A stretch of DNA of 64,000 bases from Paenibacillus phytohabitans (GCF_013141775.1 NZ_WHOB01000059.1:62001-126000); one strand, 5' to 3'. Shown: positions 8,833 to 17,376, counted from the first letter of the stretch. The notes: generated by a model from the letters alone, not told the origin. Translations and numbers: made by a program.

Positions 8833-9636
8833 TCAGGAAGACAGGCAGTATTTCACCAGCGCATCGCGCACGCCATTGTCATTATTCGTTCCGGTAACCG
8901 CATCTGCTGCTGCTTTGACCTCAAGCGGTGAGTTGTCCATAGCAACACCCAGGCCTGCATACGTCAGCATAGAAATATCATTATAATAATTGCCGATCGA
9001 CAGGACCTGCTCCTGGGGAATGCCCAGCTCTGCGGCCAGGTTTTTCAGGGCATTGCCTTTGGAGGCTTCCGGGTGCATGAAGTCCACGAAGAACTCTCCG
9101 CTGCGCAGAATGTTATACTGCTCTCCCCACGTAGACCATTCCCGCTGCGCTTCATCCAGAATATCAGACTGCGTGAACACGGTGAATTTCACAATCGGTT
9201 CGCGGAAATCCTCCCAGGCCGGCAGCGATGCAGGCATAATCCGGAAATGCTCATACATGAAGTTGGCTTCCTTGGTCAAGTTCTCGACATTATCGACATA
9301 CATATCGAATGCAGTGTTAACGTCGAAATGAATATCATGTTCGCGGCAATACGCAATATACGGATCGAGCCCCCTGGCGTCCATTCCATATTGGTGCAGT
9401 ACTTTGCGGTCCTTCACACTCACGGTCACCGCTCCGTTATGCCCCAGAACATATCCCGATAAGCCCATCTCTTCCATGAACGGAATCGAATTCTGCGGGC
9501 TGCGTCCTGTACACAATACGATCTGACCGCCCTGGCGGGTAACCTCGGCAATGGCCGCTTTATTCTCGTCACTTAAGTGATGATCATCGTTCAGCAGCGT
9601 TCCATCCACATCAAGTGCTATCAGCTTGTATTTCAT
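8833..9636 (-). CDS. Cof-type HAD phosphatase
   Basis: A 267-residue haloacid dehalogenase-superfamily phosphatase of the Cof/YkrA class with a C2 cap. It has DVDGTLL at 9-15 (nucleophile D9, acid D11), the motif II threonine in VLCTGR, the motif III lysine in ASKGNALKNLA and GNYYNDISML as motif IV. These enzymes dephosphorylate sugar phosphates, FMN or similar small metabolites; the substrate is not readable here. Cytosolic. Start ATG follows AAGGATGGTGGAGT. It stands alone, with long gene-free arrays on both sides. Confidence 0.88.
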   Translation of the reverse strand: MKYKLIALDVDGTLLNDDHHLSDENKAAIAEVTRQGGQIVLCTGRSPQNSIPFMEEMGLSGYVLGHNGAVTVSVKDRKVLHQYGMDARGLDPYIAYCREHDIHFDVNTAFDMYVDNVENLTKEANFMYEHFRIMPASLPAWEDFREPIVKFTVFTQSDILDEAQREWSTWGEQYNILRSGEFFVDFMHPEASKGNALKNLAAELGIPQEQVLSIGNYYNDISMLTYAGLGVAMDNSPLEVKAAADAVTGTNNDNGVRDALVKYCLSS

Positions 9637-10104
9637 ACTCCACCATCCTTATCTCTCTGTATAATCTACAACACACTCTATATCAAAAGCTTACCTGTAC
9701 CCATCAGCTACGATTCCGTTTATATCAAAGGTTGTGTAAATCCTTCACCCGCGCAGCTGCCCAAAATCGGCTGAATAGTAGGTGAGTCTCGTAGGTACGG
9801 TAAGCGAGACATCCGTCAGTTCAAAACTCCTGAACCAGTCCACGTGATTGTTCCTATCCTTACACGGCAACGCCTGTATTTACGCCAACAAGAATGTATT
9901 TTCGTGCTAAAGGACCTTAACGCTAACACGCACCTCCACAGCAGCTGGAATCGGCGTGAATGCCCGCATATAAAGGTACCCGACTTGATACACCGCCATC
10001 CAGATCTCCACAATAGTCTAACGTCAGATATAAACCAGTGAAAACTACGTTGGCCCATCGCTTACTGAGGGTTTGCATTGACCCGATTACGTCATGCAAT
10101 ATGC
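9637..10104. other. Gene-free stretch, little recognisable
   Basis: I find no convincing gene. The only clear structure is an inverted repeat, GTCTCG-N13-CGAGAC, at 9786-9810. Frames on the minus strand (for example 9816-10058) have atypical composition and no ribosome site. It could be decayed coding sequence, but no family match is recognisable. Confidence 0.4.
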
Positions 10105-10106
10105 TT

Positions 10107-10290
10107 AATTGCACTTTGTACAACTAAAACGTCTGATTTACAACCAATACTCTATTTAGTTGTATTTCGTACAATTAAACTGTCATTGCGCCTTGGTTTT
10201 CACCCATTTGGGCAGATTTAGTTGTACAGAATACAGTTATAAGACGTAAACATCCCTTTTCGCTGTTTTTAATTGTACATTATACAACTA
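10107..10290. repeat. Array W: four TTGTA-N5-TACAA palindromes at 51/62-bp pitch
   Basis: Units read TTGCACTTTGTACAA, TTGTATTTCGTACAA, TTGTACAGAATACAG and TTGTACATTATACAA. Their centres are at 10116, 10167, 10229 and 10280, i.e. steps of 51, 62 and 51 bp. Each core is flanked by TTTAGTTG or AATTAAA-like A/T bases. The array sits between two leftward genes, upstream of the HAD gene and downstream of the RsuA gene. Same core as the arrays at 38.2 and 49.3 kb. Confidence 0.8.
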
Positions 10291-10550
10291 TCTCTGAATC
10301 TTCATTTGGAATGAACACATCAAAAGCAGCATTGTTGAATACACTCACTTTTTCAGTTCTGAAGTTGCACTAGCTGGTATCCGCTACGGTCCGGTGTACG
10401 TGTACAGTCGTTTCAGCTATACTGCATGCAAGCCCAAGCCCCGGCGGTCCGCCGAAGTTGTATTAGCCTTCCACTCTTTAGAATCTGGCAATCTGCCAGG
10501 TCCGCTCTTCATTTGCTGGATACGCCGCTCCATCACTTATACCCGCCACC

Positions 10551-11315
10551 TTATTCTTCCGCTCCGCCCCCGCGCAGCAGCTCCAGCTCTTCAGCAGTCA
10601 GCTCCCGGCAGGCGCCAAGCGGCAGGCTCTCATCCAGCTTCAGCTCACCCATCGATACGCGCTTCAGGAAGACAACCTTCTTCCCGACCGCTACGAACAT
10701 CCGCTTCACCTGGTGGAATTTGCCTTCCGTGATCGTGAGCGAGATATACGACAGCACCTTGCTGCCCCTTTCTCTGCTCAGAATCCTCAGGCTTGCCGGA
10801 AGTGTCACATACCCATCCTCCAGCTCCACACCGGCTGCAAAAGCGGCCACATCCGCCGCATCGACCTCACCTTCGACCGTAGCTTCGTAGGTTTTGGGTA
10901 CATGCTTGCGCGGGGACAGCAGCTCATGAGCCAGCTTGCCGTCATTGGTGAGCAGCAACAAACCCACGGTATCCTTATCCAGCCGCCCCACCGGGAACGG
11001 CTCGAACAGCGCATACTCAGCTTTAAGCAGATCCAGAACAGTACGGTCGCGTTTGTCCTCAGTCGCGGACAGGACGCCCGGCGGTTTGTTCATCATCAGA
11101 TAGATGTATTCACGGTAGAGAACCGGCTCACCGCCAACCTCGATCACGTCCTGCCCGGGGTCTACATGAAAGCCGCTGTCTTTGACGACAGCGCCATTCA
11201 CCGTAATCAGCCCCTGCTTCGCCTGCTTGCGGATATCGCTGCGTGAGCCAATGCCCATATGGGACAATACTTTATCGATCCGCTGCTTCTTATTCGTATT
11301 TCCTGCTCCACTCAT
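10551..11315 (-). CDS. RsuA-family 16S rRNA pseudouridine synthase
   Basis: A 254-residue protein with an N-terminal S4 RNA-binding domain (QRIDKVLSHMGIGSRSDIRKQAKQGLITVNG, about 11-41) and a catalytic domain carrying GRLDKDTVGLLLLTNDG, where the Asp of GRLD is the catalytic residue. RsuA-type enzymes make pseudouridine at 16S position 516; the close relatives RluB/E/F cannot be fully excluded. It starts 3 bp after the stop of the upstream methyltransferase, and its ribosome site lies inside that gene's last codons, so the two rRNA-modification genes are probably co-translated. Confidence 0.88.
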   Translation of the reverse strand: MSGAGNTNKKQRIDKVLSHMGIGSRSDIRKQAKQGLITVNGAVVKDSGFHVDPGQDVIEVGGEPVLYREYIYLMMNKPPGVLSATEDKRDRTVLDLLKAEYALFEPFPVGRLDKDTVGLLLLTNDGKLAHELLSPRKHVPKTYEATVEGEVDAADVAAFAAGVELEDGYVTLPASLRILSRERGSKVLSYISLTITEGKFHQVKRMFVAVGKKVVFLKRVSMGELKLDESLPLGACRELTAEELELLRGGGAEE

Positions 11316-11318
11316 AAC

Positions 11319-12926
11319 CTATGTCCACCTCCAGCCTGCGGGATATTCGTTCTTCAGCATACCGTCCTGCCATTTGCCCCAGCCTGCGCTGAAGCCGTCA
11401 ATGCAGACGAGCATGTAACCCTTGGAGGCATGTCCGGCCTTAATGGACAGGCGCTCTTCCGGAATCGACAAGGTCTCTCCCTTCAGGTAGGAGACAGCTT
11501 CACCGCTTGCACTGGACAGCGACACACTTCGGCTGCTCTCCGCAGGATGCAAGGCTGTTGCCAGCGGATGGCCGGGAATGAATCGGCCGCTCTTCATATG
11601 TCCGACATACCAGCCCGGACGGATCGTCTTCAGTCCGTCCAGCGCTTCACGCGGCAGCGGCGAGATATACAAGTGATCTCCGAACCATATCGGATATCCG
11701 GCGGGCAGCTTCCCAAGCAGCTCCTGAATAAAACCAGCATACACCGCAAGTGATGCTTCTTCTCCGGTTCCCTGGACCTGCCGTCCGGCAGCAGCTCCAG
11801 TTTTGCCAGGCCCCCGTCCGCCCTTGCCTGCGCGCCCGCTATCTGCTCTGCCGGCTGACACTTTGGCAGGGGAAGCGGATCTGGTATCCCGGTTACGAGG
11901 AGATACGGATAGGGTCGCCTCTTTGAAGTCTGCCCTTGCTTCTTTGAAGTTTGCCCTTGCTTCTATGAGGTCTGTCTTTGCTTCTATGAAGTCTGCTCTC
12001 GCCTCTATATCTGCCACTCCAGCTATATCAGGACTTCCGTCATGCCGCAGCACGGCCATGAAGTGTCCTTCGCCCTTGACCTTATGCGGCCACAGCCGCG
12101 CAGCTCCCGGCAATGGACCTAATCCGGCAGCAAAAGAACCGCTGCCGCCCACCGGTACCAGCGAGAACTGCGGATGACCGGATAAGAAGCCGTCAATCAT
12201 CTCTTCGTTCTCTTCCAAGGCGAACGTACATGTCGAGTATACGACCGTTCCGCCCGGCTTCAGGGCTGCCGCTGCCGCCGCAAGGATCTCCCGCTGCATA
12301 CCCGCATATTTGGCCGGAGTTTCCGGTTCCCACTGCTTGACCATATCCTCGTCCTTGCGGAACATGCCCTCACCGGAGCAAGGCGCGTCAATCAGTATCC
12401 GGTCGAAGAACCCGGGGAATGCGGCTGCAATCCGCTCCGGGCTCTCATTCAGTACAATTCCGTTACGCACGCCGTACAGCTCCAGATTCTTGGCAAGTGC
12501 CTTCGTCCGTTCCGGATGCAGGTCGTTGGTAACCAGCAGACCTTCGCCTTGCAGCTTGGCGGCAATCTGCGTGGATTTGCCGCCGGGCGCGGCACACAGA
12601 TCCAGTACCCGGTCACCCGGCTGAACGCCAAGCAATTCGACCGGTGCCATGGCACTGGGCTCCTGGATATAGTATAACCCGGCATGATAATACGGGTGTT
12701 TGCCGGGTCTGGCTCCCTCTCCGGTATAGAAACCGGTAGGGCACCAGGGAATAGGCTCCAGCCCGAAAGGGGATCGTCCGCGCAGCTCGTCCACAGTAAT
12801 TTTCAGCGTATTTACGCGGATTCCTCCGTAGGGGGACTGCTTATATGTATCCACAAATTGATCGTACTCAGTTCCCAGCAATTCTTTCATGCGCTCCATG
12901 AAAAGCCCGGGCAGTTGTACCGCCAT
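11319..12926 (-). CDS. rRNA m5C methyltransferase, NOL1/NOP2/Sun family (RsmF-like), copy 2
   Basis: A 535-residue paralogue of the enzyme at 6729-8135 with the same motifs: VLDLCAAPGGKSTQ for SAM binding, DAPCSGEGMFRKD and VYSTCTF for the two cysteines, and a C-terminal PUA-like region (CIDGFSAGWGKWQDGMLKNEYPAG). Between the methyltransferase core and the C-terminal domain there is an extra linker of about 65 residues. It contains a heptad repeat (FKEARAD type) from a 21-bp DNA repeat and a Gly/Arg/Lys-rich stretch. GGAGGACGGCATC precedes the ATG. It is followed at once by the RsuA-like gene, suggesting a small rRNA-modification operon. Confidence 0.9.
   Translation of the reverse strand: MAVQLPGLFMERMKELLGTEYDQFVDTYKQSPYGGIRVNTLKITVDELRGRSPFGLEPIPWCPTGFYTGEGARPGKHPYYHAGLYYIQEPSAMAPVELLGVQPGDRVLDLCAAPGGKSTQIAAKLQGEGLLVTNDLHPERTKALAKNLELYGVRNGIVLNESPERIAAAFPGFFDRILIDAPCSGEGMFRKDEDMVKQWEPETPAKYAGMQREILAAAAAALKPGGTVVYSTCTFALEENEEMIDGFLSGHPQFSLVPVGGSGSFAAGLGPLPGAARLWPHKVKGEGHFMAVLRHDGSPDIAGVADIEARADFIEAKTDLIEARANFKEARADFKEATLSVSPRNRDTRSASPAKVSAGRADSGRAGKGGRGPGKTGAAAGRQVQGTGEEASLAVYAGFIQELLGKLPAGYPIWFGDHLYISPLPREALDGLKTIRPGWYVGHMKSGRFIPGHPLATALHPAESSRSVSLSSASGEAVSYLKGETLSIPEERLSIKAGHASKGYMLVCIDGFSAGWGKWQDGMLKNEYPAGWRWT
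11917..12015. repeat. 21-bp tandem repeat inside methyltransferase gene
   Basis: Four consecutive 21-bp units (11917-11937, 11938-11958, 11959-11979, 11980-12000) of the form GCTTCTTTGAAGTCTGCCCTT, plus a partial fifth. In the coding direction each gives a seven-residue unit close to F-K-E-A-R-A-D. Units differ by a few bases. The number of units can change without shifting the frame. Confidence 0.9.
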
Positions 12927-13021
12927 GATGCCGTCCTCCTGCTCAAATAATCAAGGAACACCCCTGCGGGTGCTCCTAATGTTGCCTTCCTATATTCAAT
13001 CCGATCTATGCCTTGCTATAT

Positions 13022-13480
13022 TCATTCTGCTCTGTGCCTGGGTCTATCCGGCCGCTGCGGCCCCCGGCGCTGGGGAAGCTGCGGCTTAAGAGACTGCGCA
13101 GTCATTCCCGCCGCTTCTTCCAGCACAGGATCAACAATACGGATCGTCAGATCATAATAGAGAAACGGCTGCTCTTCATAAGCTTCAAGCCGGGCGGCAT
13201 ACTCTCCCACTTCATGCACGAGCTTCGCCAGATCAATCCCCAAGGTAACCGCCGGATATCCACGCAGTACTTCATAGGACTGCCTCAGCATGATCCGTCC
13301 GCCGCGTACATTGGCGTTACGGAAATGATACAGCCCGACCGCTACCTGCAGCAATGCTTTGTAGAGCGGGTCGCGCTGCTGTTCCAGCCATAGCTCCTCA
13401 AGCACCTCATGACATTCGAAGTAATCCCTGTCCCGGTTGAAATAGATCAGATACTCCAGGTACAGCGGCTCATAGGCCAT
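13022..13480 (-). CDS. DUF309 family protein
   Basis: 152 residues starting MAYEPLYLEYLIYFNRDRDYFECHEVLEELW, which is the DUF309 signature: a helical protein with an F-E-CHEVLE-LW core and a later LLQVAVGLYHFRNAN helix. The ATG at 13480 is chosen because the frame upstream of it reads as a shadow of the preceding gene. The start overlaps the end of the alarmone synthetase gene by 11 bp. The molecular function of DUF309 is unknown to me. The tail is rich in Pro, Arg and Gln. Confidence 0.85.
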   Translation of the reverse strand: MAYEPLYLEYLIYFNRDRDYFECHEVLEELWLEQQRDPLYKALLQVAVGLYHFRNANVRGGRIMLRQSYEVLRGYPAVTLGIDLAKLVHEVGEYAARLEAYEEQPFLYYDLTIRIVDPVLEEAAGMTAQSLKPQLPQRRGPQRPDRPRHRAE

Positions 13481-14282
13481 CCGGCTGGCTGCCCTTCTTG
13501 GCATTCGAGAGCAGCTCCCGCACATGATCCAGCAGCTCCCGCATAGCATCCATATCCTGCACCTGCCAGATGGCATTGAACCGCTCCTGGCACTCAATCG
13601 CTTCATTCACGAGGTGATAGAAATACAGCTGATGGATGGCTTTGAGCAGCTGGGTCGTCGTATTCGAGTTCTCCTCGAAGGTCTTCTGGGCTTCCAGAAT
13701 CTCTTCACGGATACTGGACATCTCGCTGTCCAGGATCGATGCCGCTTCCGCTGCCGTCTTCAGGCGGACCCGCATTTCATCCGGCAGGCTCTCGCGGTAT
13801 TTATAATTCAGCGAATGCTCAATGGTTGCCCAGAAGTTCATCGCCAGCGTGCGGATCTGAATTTCGGCCAGTACAATCTTTTGTCCAAGTGCAGTCTGTA
13901 CCGGGTATCTGATAATCATATGGAAGCTGCGGTATCCGCTTTCCTTGTAGTTGGTGATGTAATCCTTCTCATATAACACTTCAAGGTCCTTGCGGGCACG
14001 GATGTATTCCGCCACTCTGCGGATATCCTCGACGAATTGGCACATAATACGAATGCCGGCGATATCCTCAATGCCCGTTTCCAGATCCTCCATCTTCACG
14101 TTTAACCGTTTGGCCTTTTCGAGTATGCTCGACAGCCGTTTCACACGTCCGGTTACGAACTCAATCGGTGTATATTCTTCTCTTTTCTTGAGTTCCGAGC
14201 GCATTGTCTTAAATTTAACCTTCAATTCCTCCACAGTCTGTTCATATGGAAGTAGAAAAGTTCCCCAGTCCCTGACGTCCAT
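13470..14282 (-). CDS. Small alarmone synthetase (SasB/RelQ-type GTP pyrophosphokinase)
   Basis: A RelA/SpoT-domain protein without hydrolase, TGS or ACT domains, so a synthetase-only enzyme that would transfer pyrophosphate from ATP to GTP or GDP to make (p)ppGpp. Visible motifs are DIAGIRIMCQFVEDI, NYKESGYRSFHMIIRYP and EIQIRTLAMNFWATIEHSLNYKY, with a C-terminal helical region that in this class mediates tetramer formation. At 270 residues it is longer than B. subtilis SasB (about 211). The ATG at 14282 is preferred because AGGAGG lies 8 bp upstream; an in-frame ATG at 14306 has a weaker site. It overlaps DUF309 and follows pyrD closely. Confidence 0.88.
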   Translation of the reverse strand: MDVRDWGTFLLPYEQTVEELKVKFKTMRSELKKREEYTPIEFVTGRVKRLSSILEKAKRLNVKMEDLETGIEDIAGIRIMCQFVEDIRRVAEYIRARKDLEVLYEKDYITNYKESGYRSFHMIIRYPVQTALGQKIVLAEIQIRTLAMNFWATIEHSLNYKYRESLPDEMRVRLKTAAEAASILDSEMSSIREEILEAQKTFEENSNTTTQLLKAIHQLYFYHLVNEAIECQERFNAIWQVQDMDAMRELLDHVRELLSNAKKGSQPDGL

Positions 14283-14309
14283 CGCCTTGTCCTCCTGTCC
14301 ATTCATCCT

Positions 14310-15404
14310 TCAGTGATGATCAGCGCCCACCGCTTCTAGGATTTGACGGAAACCGTCCCGCCGCAGCAGCTGCCGTAATCCGGCATGCACTTTGCGGTTA
14401 ACCTCCGGTCCTTCATAGATGAGTGCTGTATAAATTTCGACCAGGCTTGCGCCTGCCCGGATTTTGTCATAAGCATCCTGGGCTGTAAAAATCCCGCCCG
14501 AGCCGATAATCGGCAGCTTGCCGCCGGTCTGGCTGTAGATTCTGCGGATAATCTCTGTGGAGCGGTCACGCAGCGGCTGGCCGCTGAGTCCTCCCGTTTC
14601 CCCGGCTTTGTCACTCTTCAGCCCTTCACGGACGAGTGTCGTATTGGTGGCAATCACGCCGTCCATTCCAGCCTCTGTGATTGTATGTACCATATATTCC
14701 AGCTCGGCGTCGCTGACATCGGGAGCGATCTTCACCAGCAGCCCTTTGGCTTCTCCGGTCTTCACCCGCTGCAGCTCCATCTCTTCCTTCACCTGGCTAA
14801 GCAGGTTCGAGAGCTCACTGCCATGCTGGAGACTCCGGAGATCCGGCGTATTTGGCGAGCTGATATTGACCACAAAAAAATCACCGTACGGATATAGCGT
14901 ACGGATACACTGGCGGTAATCCTCATGCGCCAATTCATTCGGGGTGGCCTTGTTGCGCCCGATATTGACCGCAACCGGAATCCTGCGCTTCTTCATCCCC
15001 TTCAGGCGCTCAGCCATGGCCGCTGCGCCTTCATTGTTGAAGCCCATCCGGTTAATCAGCGCCTTGTCCGGCAATAGGCGGAATAACCGCGGGCTGTCAT
15101 TGCCCGGCTGGCCCAGCGGCGTCACTGTGCCTACTTCCATAAATCCGAAGCCGATTGAAGAGAAGCCTCCTACCGCTTCAGCATTCTTATCCAGTCCTGC
15201 AGCTAAGCCTACCGGTGTGGGGAAATGCACGCCAAACAGATCCACTGCCAGATCGGCAGTCTCAGGAACACCGTACATGAGGCGCATCGCCGCACTTCCG
15301 CCGGGAACTAAATTCGCTTTATTTAGTCCGCCTATGACGAGATGGTGCGCCTTCTCCGGGTCCATTTTAAAGAAAATTGGTTTACCAAAATGTCGATACA
15401 GCAC
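14310..15404 (-). CDS. pyrD: Dihydroorotate dehydrogenase, class 2 (quinone)
   Basis: A 364-residue FMN enzyme of pyrimidine synthesis that oxidises dihydroorotate to orotate and passes electrons to the quinone pool. Class 2 is shown by the N-terminal helical extension (MLYRHFGKPIFFKMDPEKAHH) that docks on the membrane, and by serine instead of cysteine as catalytic base in NISSPNTPDLRSLQ. FMN-binding elements GLAAGLDKNAEAV and IIGSGGIFTAQDAYDKI are intact. The start is GTG with AAGGAGCGAGAACG upstream. It lies apart from any pyr operon genes in this window and leads into the alarmone synthetase 27 bp downstream. Confidence 0.92.
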   Translation of the reverse strand: MLYRHFGKPIFFKMDPEKAHHLVIGGLNKANLVPGGSAAMRLMYGVPETADLAVDLFGVHFPTPVGLAAGLDKNAEAVGGFSSIGFGFMEVGTVTPLGQPGNDSPRLFRLLPDKALINRMGFNNEGAAAMAERLKGMKKRRIPVAVNIGRNKATPNELAHEDYRQCIRTLYPYGDFFVVNISSPNTPDLRSLQHGSELSNLLSQVKEEMELQRVKTGEAKGLLVKIAPDVSDAELEYMVHTITEAGMDGVIATNTTLVREGLKSDKAGETGGLSGQPLRDRSTEIIRRIYSQTGGKLPIIGSGGIFTAQDAYDKIRAGASLVEIYTALIYEGPEVNRKVHAGLRQLLRRDGFRQILEAVGADHH

Positions 15405-15612
15405 CGTTCTCGCTCCTTCAAGGGAACCACAAATCGCAGGTTGACTCCCGTATCTATAGGTTTCTTCTTAATTTTATCCGTTTCCGGGTGAAAAGAAAAG
15501 TTTTTTGCCGCAGCGATTGTTCCAGCCTGTCCCTCAGAGTATAGTAATTTTCTTGTAAACGCATTACAATGTAAGGGTAATCACAGATAAAGAGAGAAAG
15601 AAGGATGACAAT

Positions 15613-15750
15613 ATGTCAACTAAACGCAAACCTCCTACCCTGCAGCAGAAAAAAGAAGAGGTTAACCGCAAGGCAATCCTATGGATCAGTGCAAGTCTGG
15701 TACTGCTGGTTCTTCTCATTGTCGTTTTGTTTCTCGTAGCAGGGAACTAA
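15613..15750 (+). CDS. Small single-pass membrane protein (45 aa), unknown
   Basis: A 45-codon gene with AGAAAGAAGGA upstream of ATG. The product has a basic cytosolic N-terminus (MSTKRKPPTLQQKKEEVNRK) and one strongly hydrophobic helix (AILWISASLVLLVLLIVVLF). The last four bases overlap the stop of the convergent L,D-transpeptidase gene. I do not recognise a family; the amphipathic-then-membrane layout and good ribosome site support expression. Confidence 0.65.
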   Translation: MSTKRKPPTLQQKKEEVNRKAILWISASLVLLVLLIVVLFLVAGN

Positions 15751-17186
15751 TTCAACCAATGGTAGACCTTATGGGGGTTGGTCTGATTTGGGGGCGCATC
15801 CGAAGGGAACCGGTCCTCCGGCACGGCTAGCTCCTCAGGCAGAACCCCTTTACTAATCTGCACTTTCGTGCCCATCGGCACCATCGCGAACAGCTCCTCC
15901 ACATCCTTCCGGCTCATCCGGATACAGCCCAGTGATTCATCCTTCCCGATGCTTTCCGGTTCATTCGTACCGTGTATCGCATAATTACTGTCCGAGAGCT
16001 GCATGCCCCGGCTGCCGAATTCTCCGTTATCACGTCCATTCGGATTGACCACTTTATCCCGAATGACGAAATTCCCCTCAGGTGTGTTGTCACCGCCAAG
16101 TCCAACTGCATAGTTCCGCAGAATAATATTGCCGCTGGTTACTGCCAGACGGTGTTTTTGTTTATCTACAATAATCGTGAGCGGTGCTGTAAAAAAGGGC
16201 ATTTCCGTCCCACCGGCTCCGCTGCCCGCCTCAGGACTGCCCCCGCTTGTCTGACCTTGCCCCGTTGAACCGGCGGCCGGTGTTACGGCAGGCTGCGGAG
16301 AGGGGCTTGGCACTGCAGCAATTCCCGCTGCTGCCCCGCGGAGCGGACCGAACTCCTCCTTCATCAGCGGTGTCGTGCCGCCCAGCCAATTGGCCGGAAA
16401 AGGCTTCACCAGCTCCTGTAGCGAACCGGGAAGGGCCCCCTTGCCCGTCTTATAGGCACGCATGGCACTCCAGAGCACGGCAAGCTCCTCCTGCTTCTCC
16501 TGCCACAGCTCCGCCTGCTTCTTGATTTCCGCCGGATCAGGCGGCTGACAGTCACATACAGCCGGATTGTAGGACTGGTACACTACACGTCCGTCCCCGC
16601 TCTTGGCAAGCGTAGCCGCCAGCGGAAGCTTCTTCTTCCACACCAGCCACTTGCCCGCCCGCTCCATGCTTAGCATCGCCGTGGCGGAAGGCGTTTGTGC
16701 CTTCTGCAGGATACCCGCCAGTCCCTGGCCGCCGGAAACGGCATCTGCCCCTACAGCGGTGAAGGACAGGCTTGGCTGAACTGCCGGAGTCTCTTCTTCA
16801 TCTGATGCCGGCAGCTCAGTCAGGGCAACAGCCGCATTCTCCCCGTCCGGTGCTTCAGAGCTTTCCTGGCTTACCCCCGGCGCCACTGCAGCCGGGATCA
16901 GCAACAGCAGCAGAAGCATCAAGGCCAGCAGTACACGGCGTTTCCTCAGCCTGCCTGCCTGGCGTTCCCGGGCGGATTGCAGCAGCCCATCCTCATATTG
17001 CTTCAGCATATCGGCCGGCACCTTGCTGTGCTCAAAAGCTTCATACACTTCGCCGGCCTGGTTGAAGCAGTAATTGGCTTTTCCCTGCTGACCGTTCTTA
17101 TAGTATTCCTTACCGAGCAAGTACCATGCCATCTTGTTATCAGGATGCATCTGCACATATGCTTTAAGATGCTGCGAATTTTTCAC
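15747..17186 (-). CDS. Membrane-anchored L,D-transpeptidase (YkuD) with TPR-like N-terminus
   Basis: A cell-wall crosslinking enzyme. Cytosolic N-terminus of about 80 residues with a TPR-like repeat (NKMAWYLLGKEYYKNGQQGKANYCFNQAG), one membrane span (RVLLALMLLLLLLIPAAVAP), a long extracytoplasmic linker rich in Pro, Ser and Gly, then a C-terminal YkuD domain. The active site is HGTNEPESIGKDESLGCIRMS, the cysteine being the nucleophile. The start is placed at GTG 17186 (GGAGG 5 bp upstream, reading VKNSQHLKAYVQMHPDN), because a longer frame from 17273 would begin inside a terminator hairpin and lacks a ribosome site. Protein 479 residues. Confidence 0.85.
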   Translation of the reverse strand: MKNSQHLKAYVQMHPDNKMAWYLLGKEYYKNGQQGKANYCFNQAGEVYEAFEHSKVPADMLKQYEDGLLQSARERQAGRLRKRRVLLALMLLLLLLIPAAVAPGVSQESSEAPDGENAAVALTELPASDEEETPAVQPSLSFTAVGADAVSGGQGLAGILQKAQTPSATAMLSMERAGKWLVWKKKLPLAATLAKSGDGRVVYQSYNPAVCDCQPPDPAEIKKQAELWQEKQEELAVLWSAMRAYKTGKGALPGSLQELVKPFPANWLGGTTPLMKEEFGPLRGAAAGIAAVPSPSPQPAVTPAAGSTGQGQTSGGSPEAGSGAGGTEMPFFTAPLTIIVDKQKHRLAVTSGNIILRNYAVGLGGDNTPEGNFVIRDKVVNPNGRDNGEFGSRGMQLSDSNYAIHGTNEPESIGKDESLGCIRMSRKDVEELFAMVPMGTKVQISKGVLPEELAVPEDRFPSDAPPNQTNPHKVYHWLN

Positions 17187-17249
17187 ATTGGCCTCCGGGA
17201 ATCTATGATTCAACTTAGTTTCTTTATATTTTATATCGGTCAGGACATT

Positions 17250-17294
17250 AAAAAAAGACATCTCAAGCCGCATTTATCACGGTCAGGAGATGCC
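17250..17294 (-). terminator. Intrinsic terminator after ferredoxin gene
   Basis: On the minus strand GGCATCTC and GAGATGTC pair and are followed by seven T residues. Its position just upstream of GTG 17186 separates the ferredoxin transcript from the transpeptidase gene. Confidence 0.65.
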
Positions 17295-17301
17295 TTTATG
17301 T

Positions 17302-17351
17302 TAATGTAAGGATCAAATATAAGTATCACCCTATATCCGATCCTTACATTA
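17302..17351. repeat. Perfect 13-bp inverted repeat between fer and L,D-transpeptidase
   Basis: TAATGTAAGGATC at 17302-17314 and its exact complement at 17339-17351, separated by 24 bp of A/T-rich sequence. No T tract follows, so it is not a plain terminator. Confidence 0.75.
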
Positions 17352-17376
17352 GGTACTGATGAATTGAAGTCCGGAC

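Noticed and set aside
9816..10058. 80-codon frame on the minus strand, perhaps a transposase remnant
   Set aside because: No recognisable motif, Trp/Ser/Arg-rich like a random frame, no ribosome site.
10107..10290. TTGTA-N5-TACAA units as ordinary operators for the neighbouring gene
   Set aside because: Copies also lie between convergent genes past both terminators (38.2 kb), where no promoter is expected.
17186..17273. Longer N-terminus for the L,D-transpeptidase
   Set aside because: It would begin inside the ferredoxin terminator and lacks a ribosome site; GTG 17186 has GGAGG.
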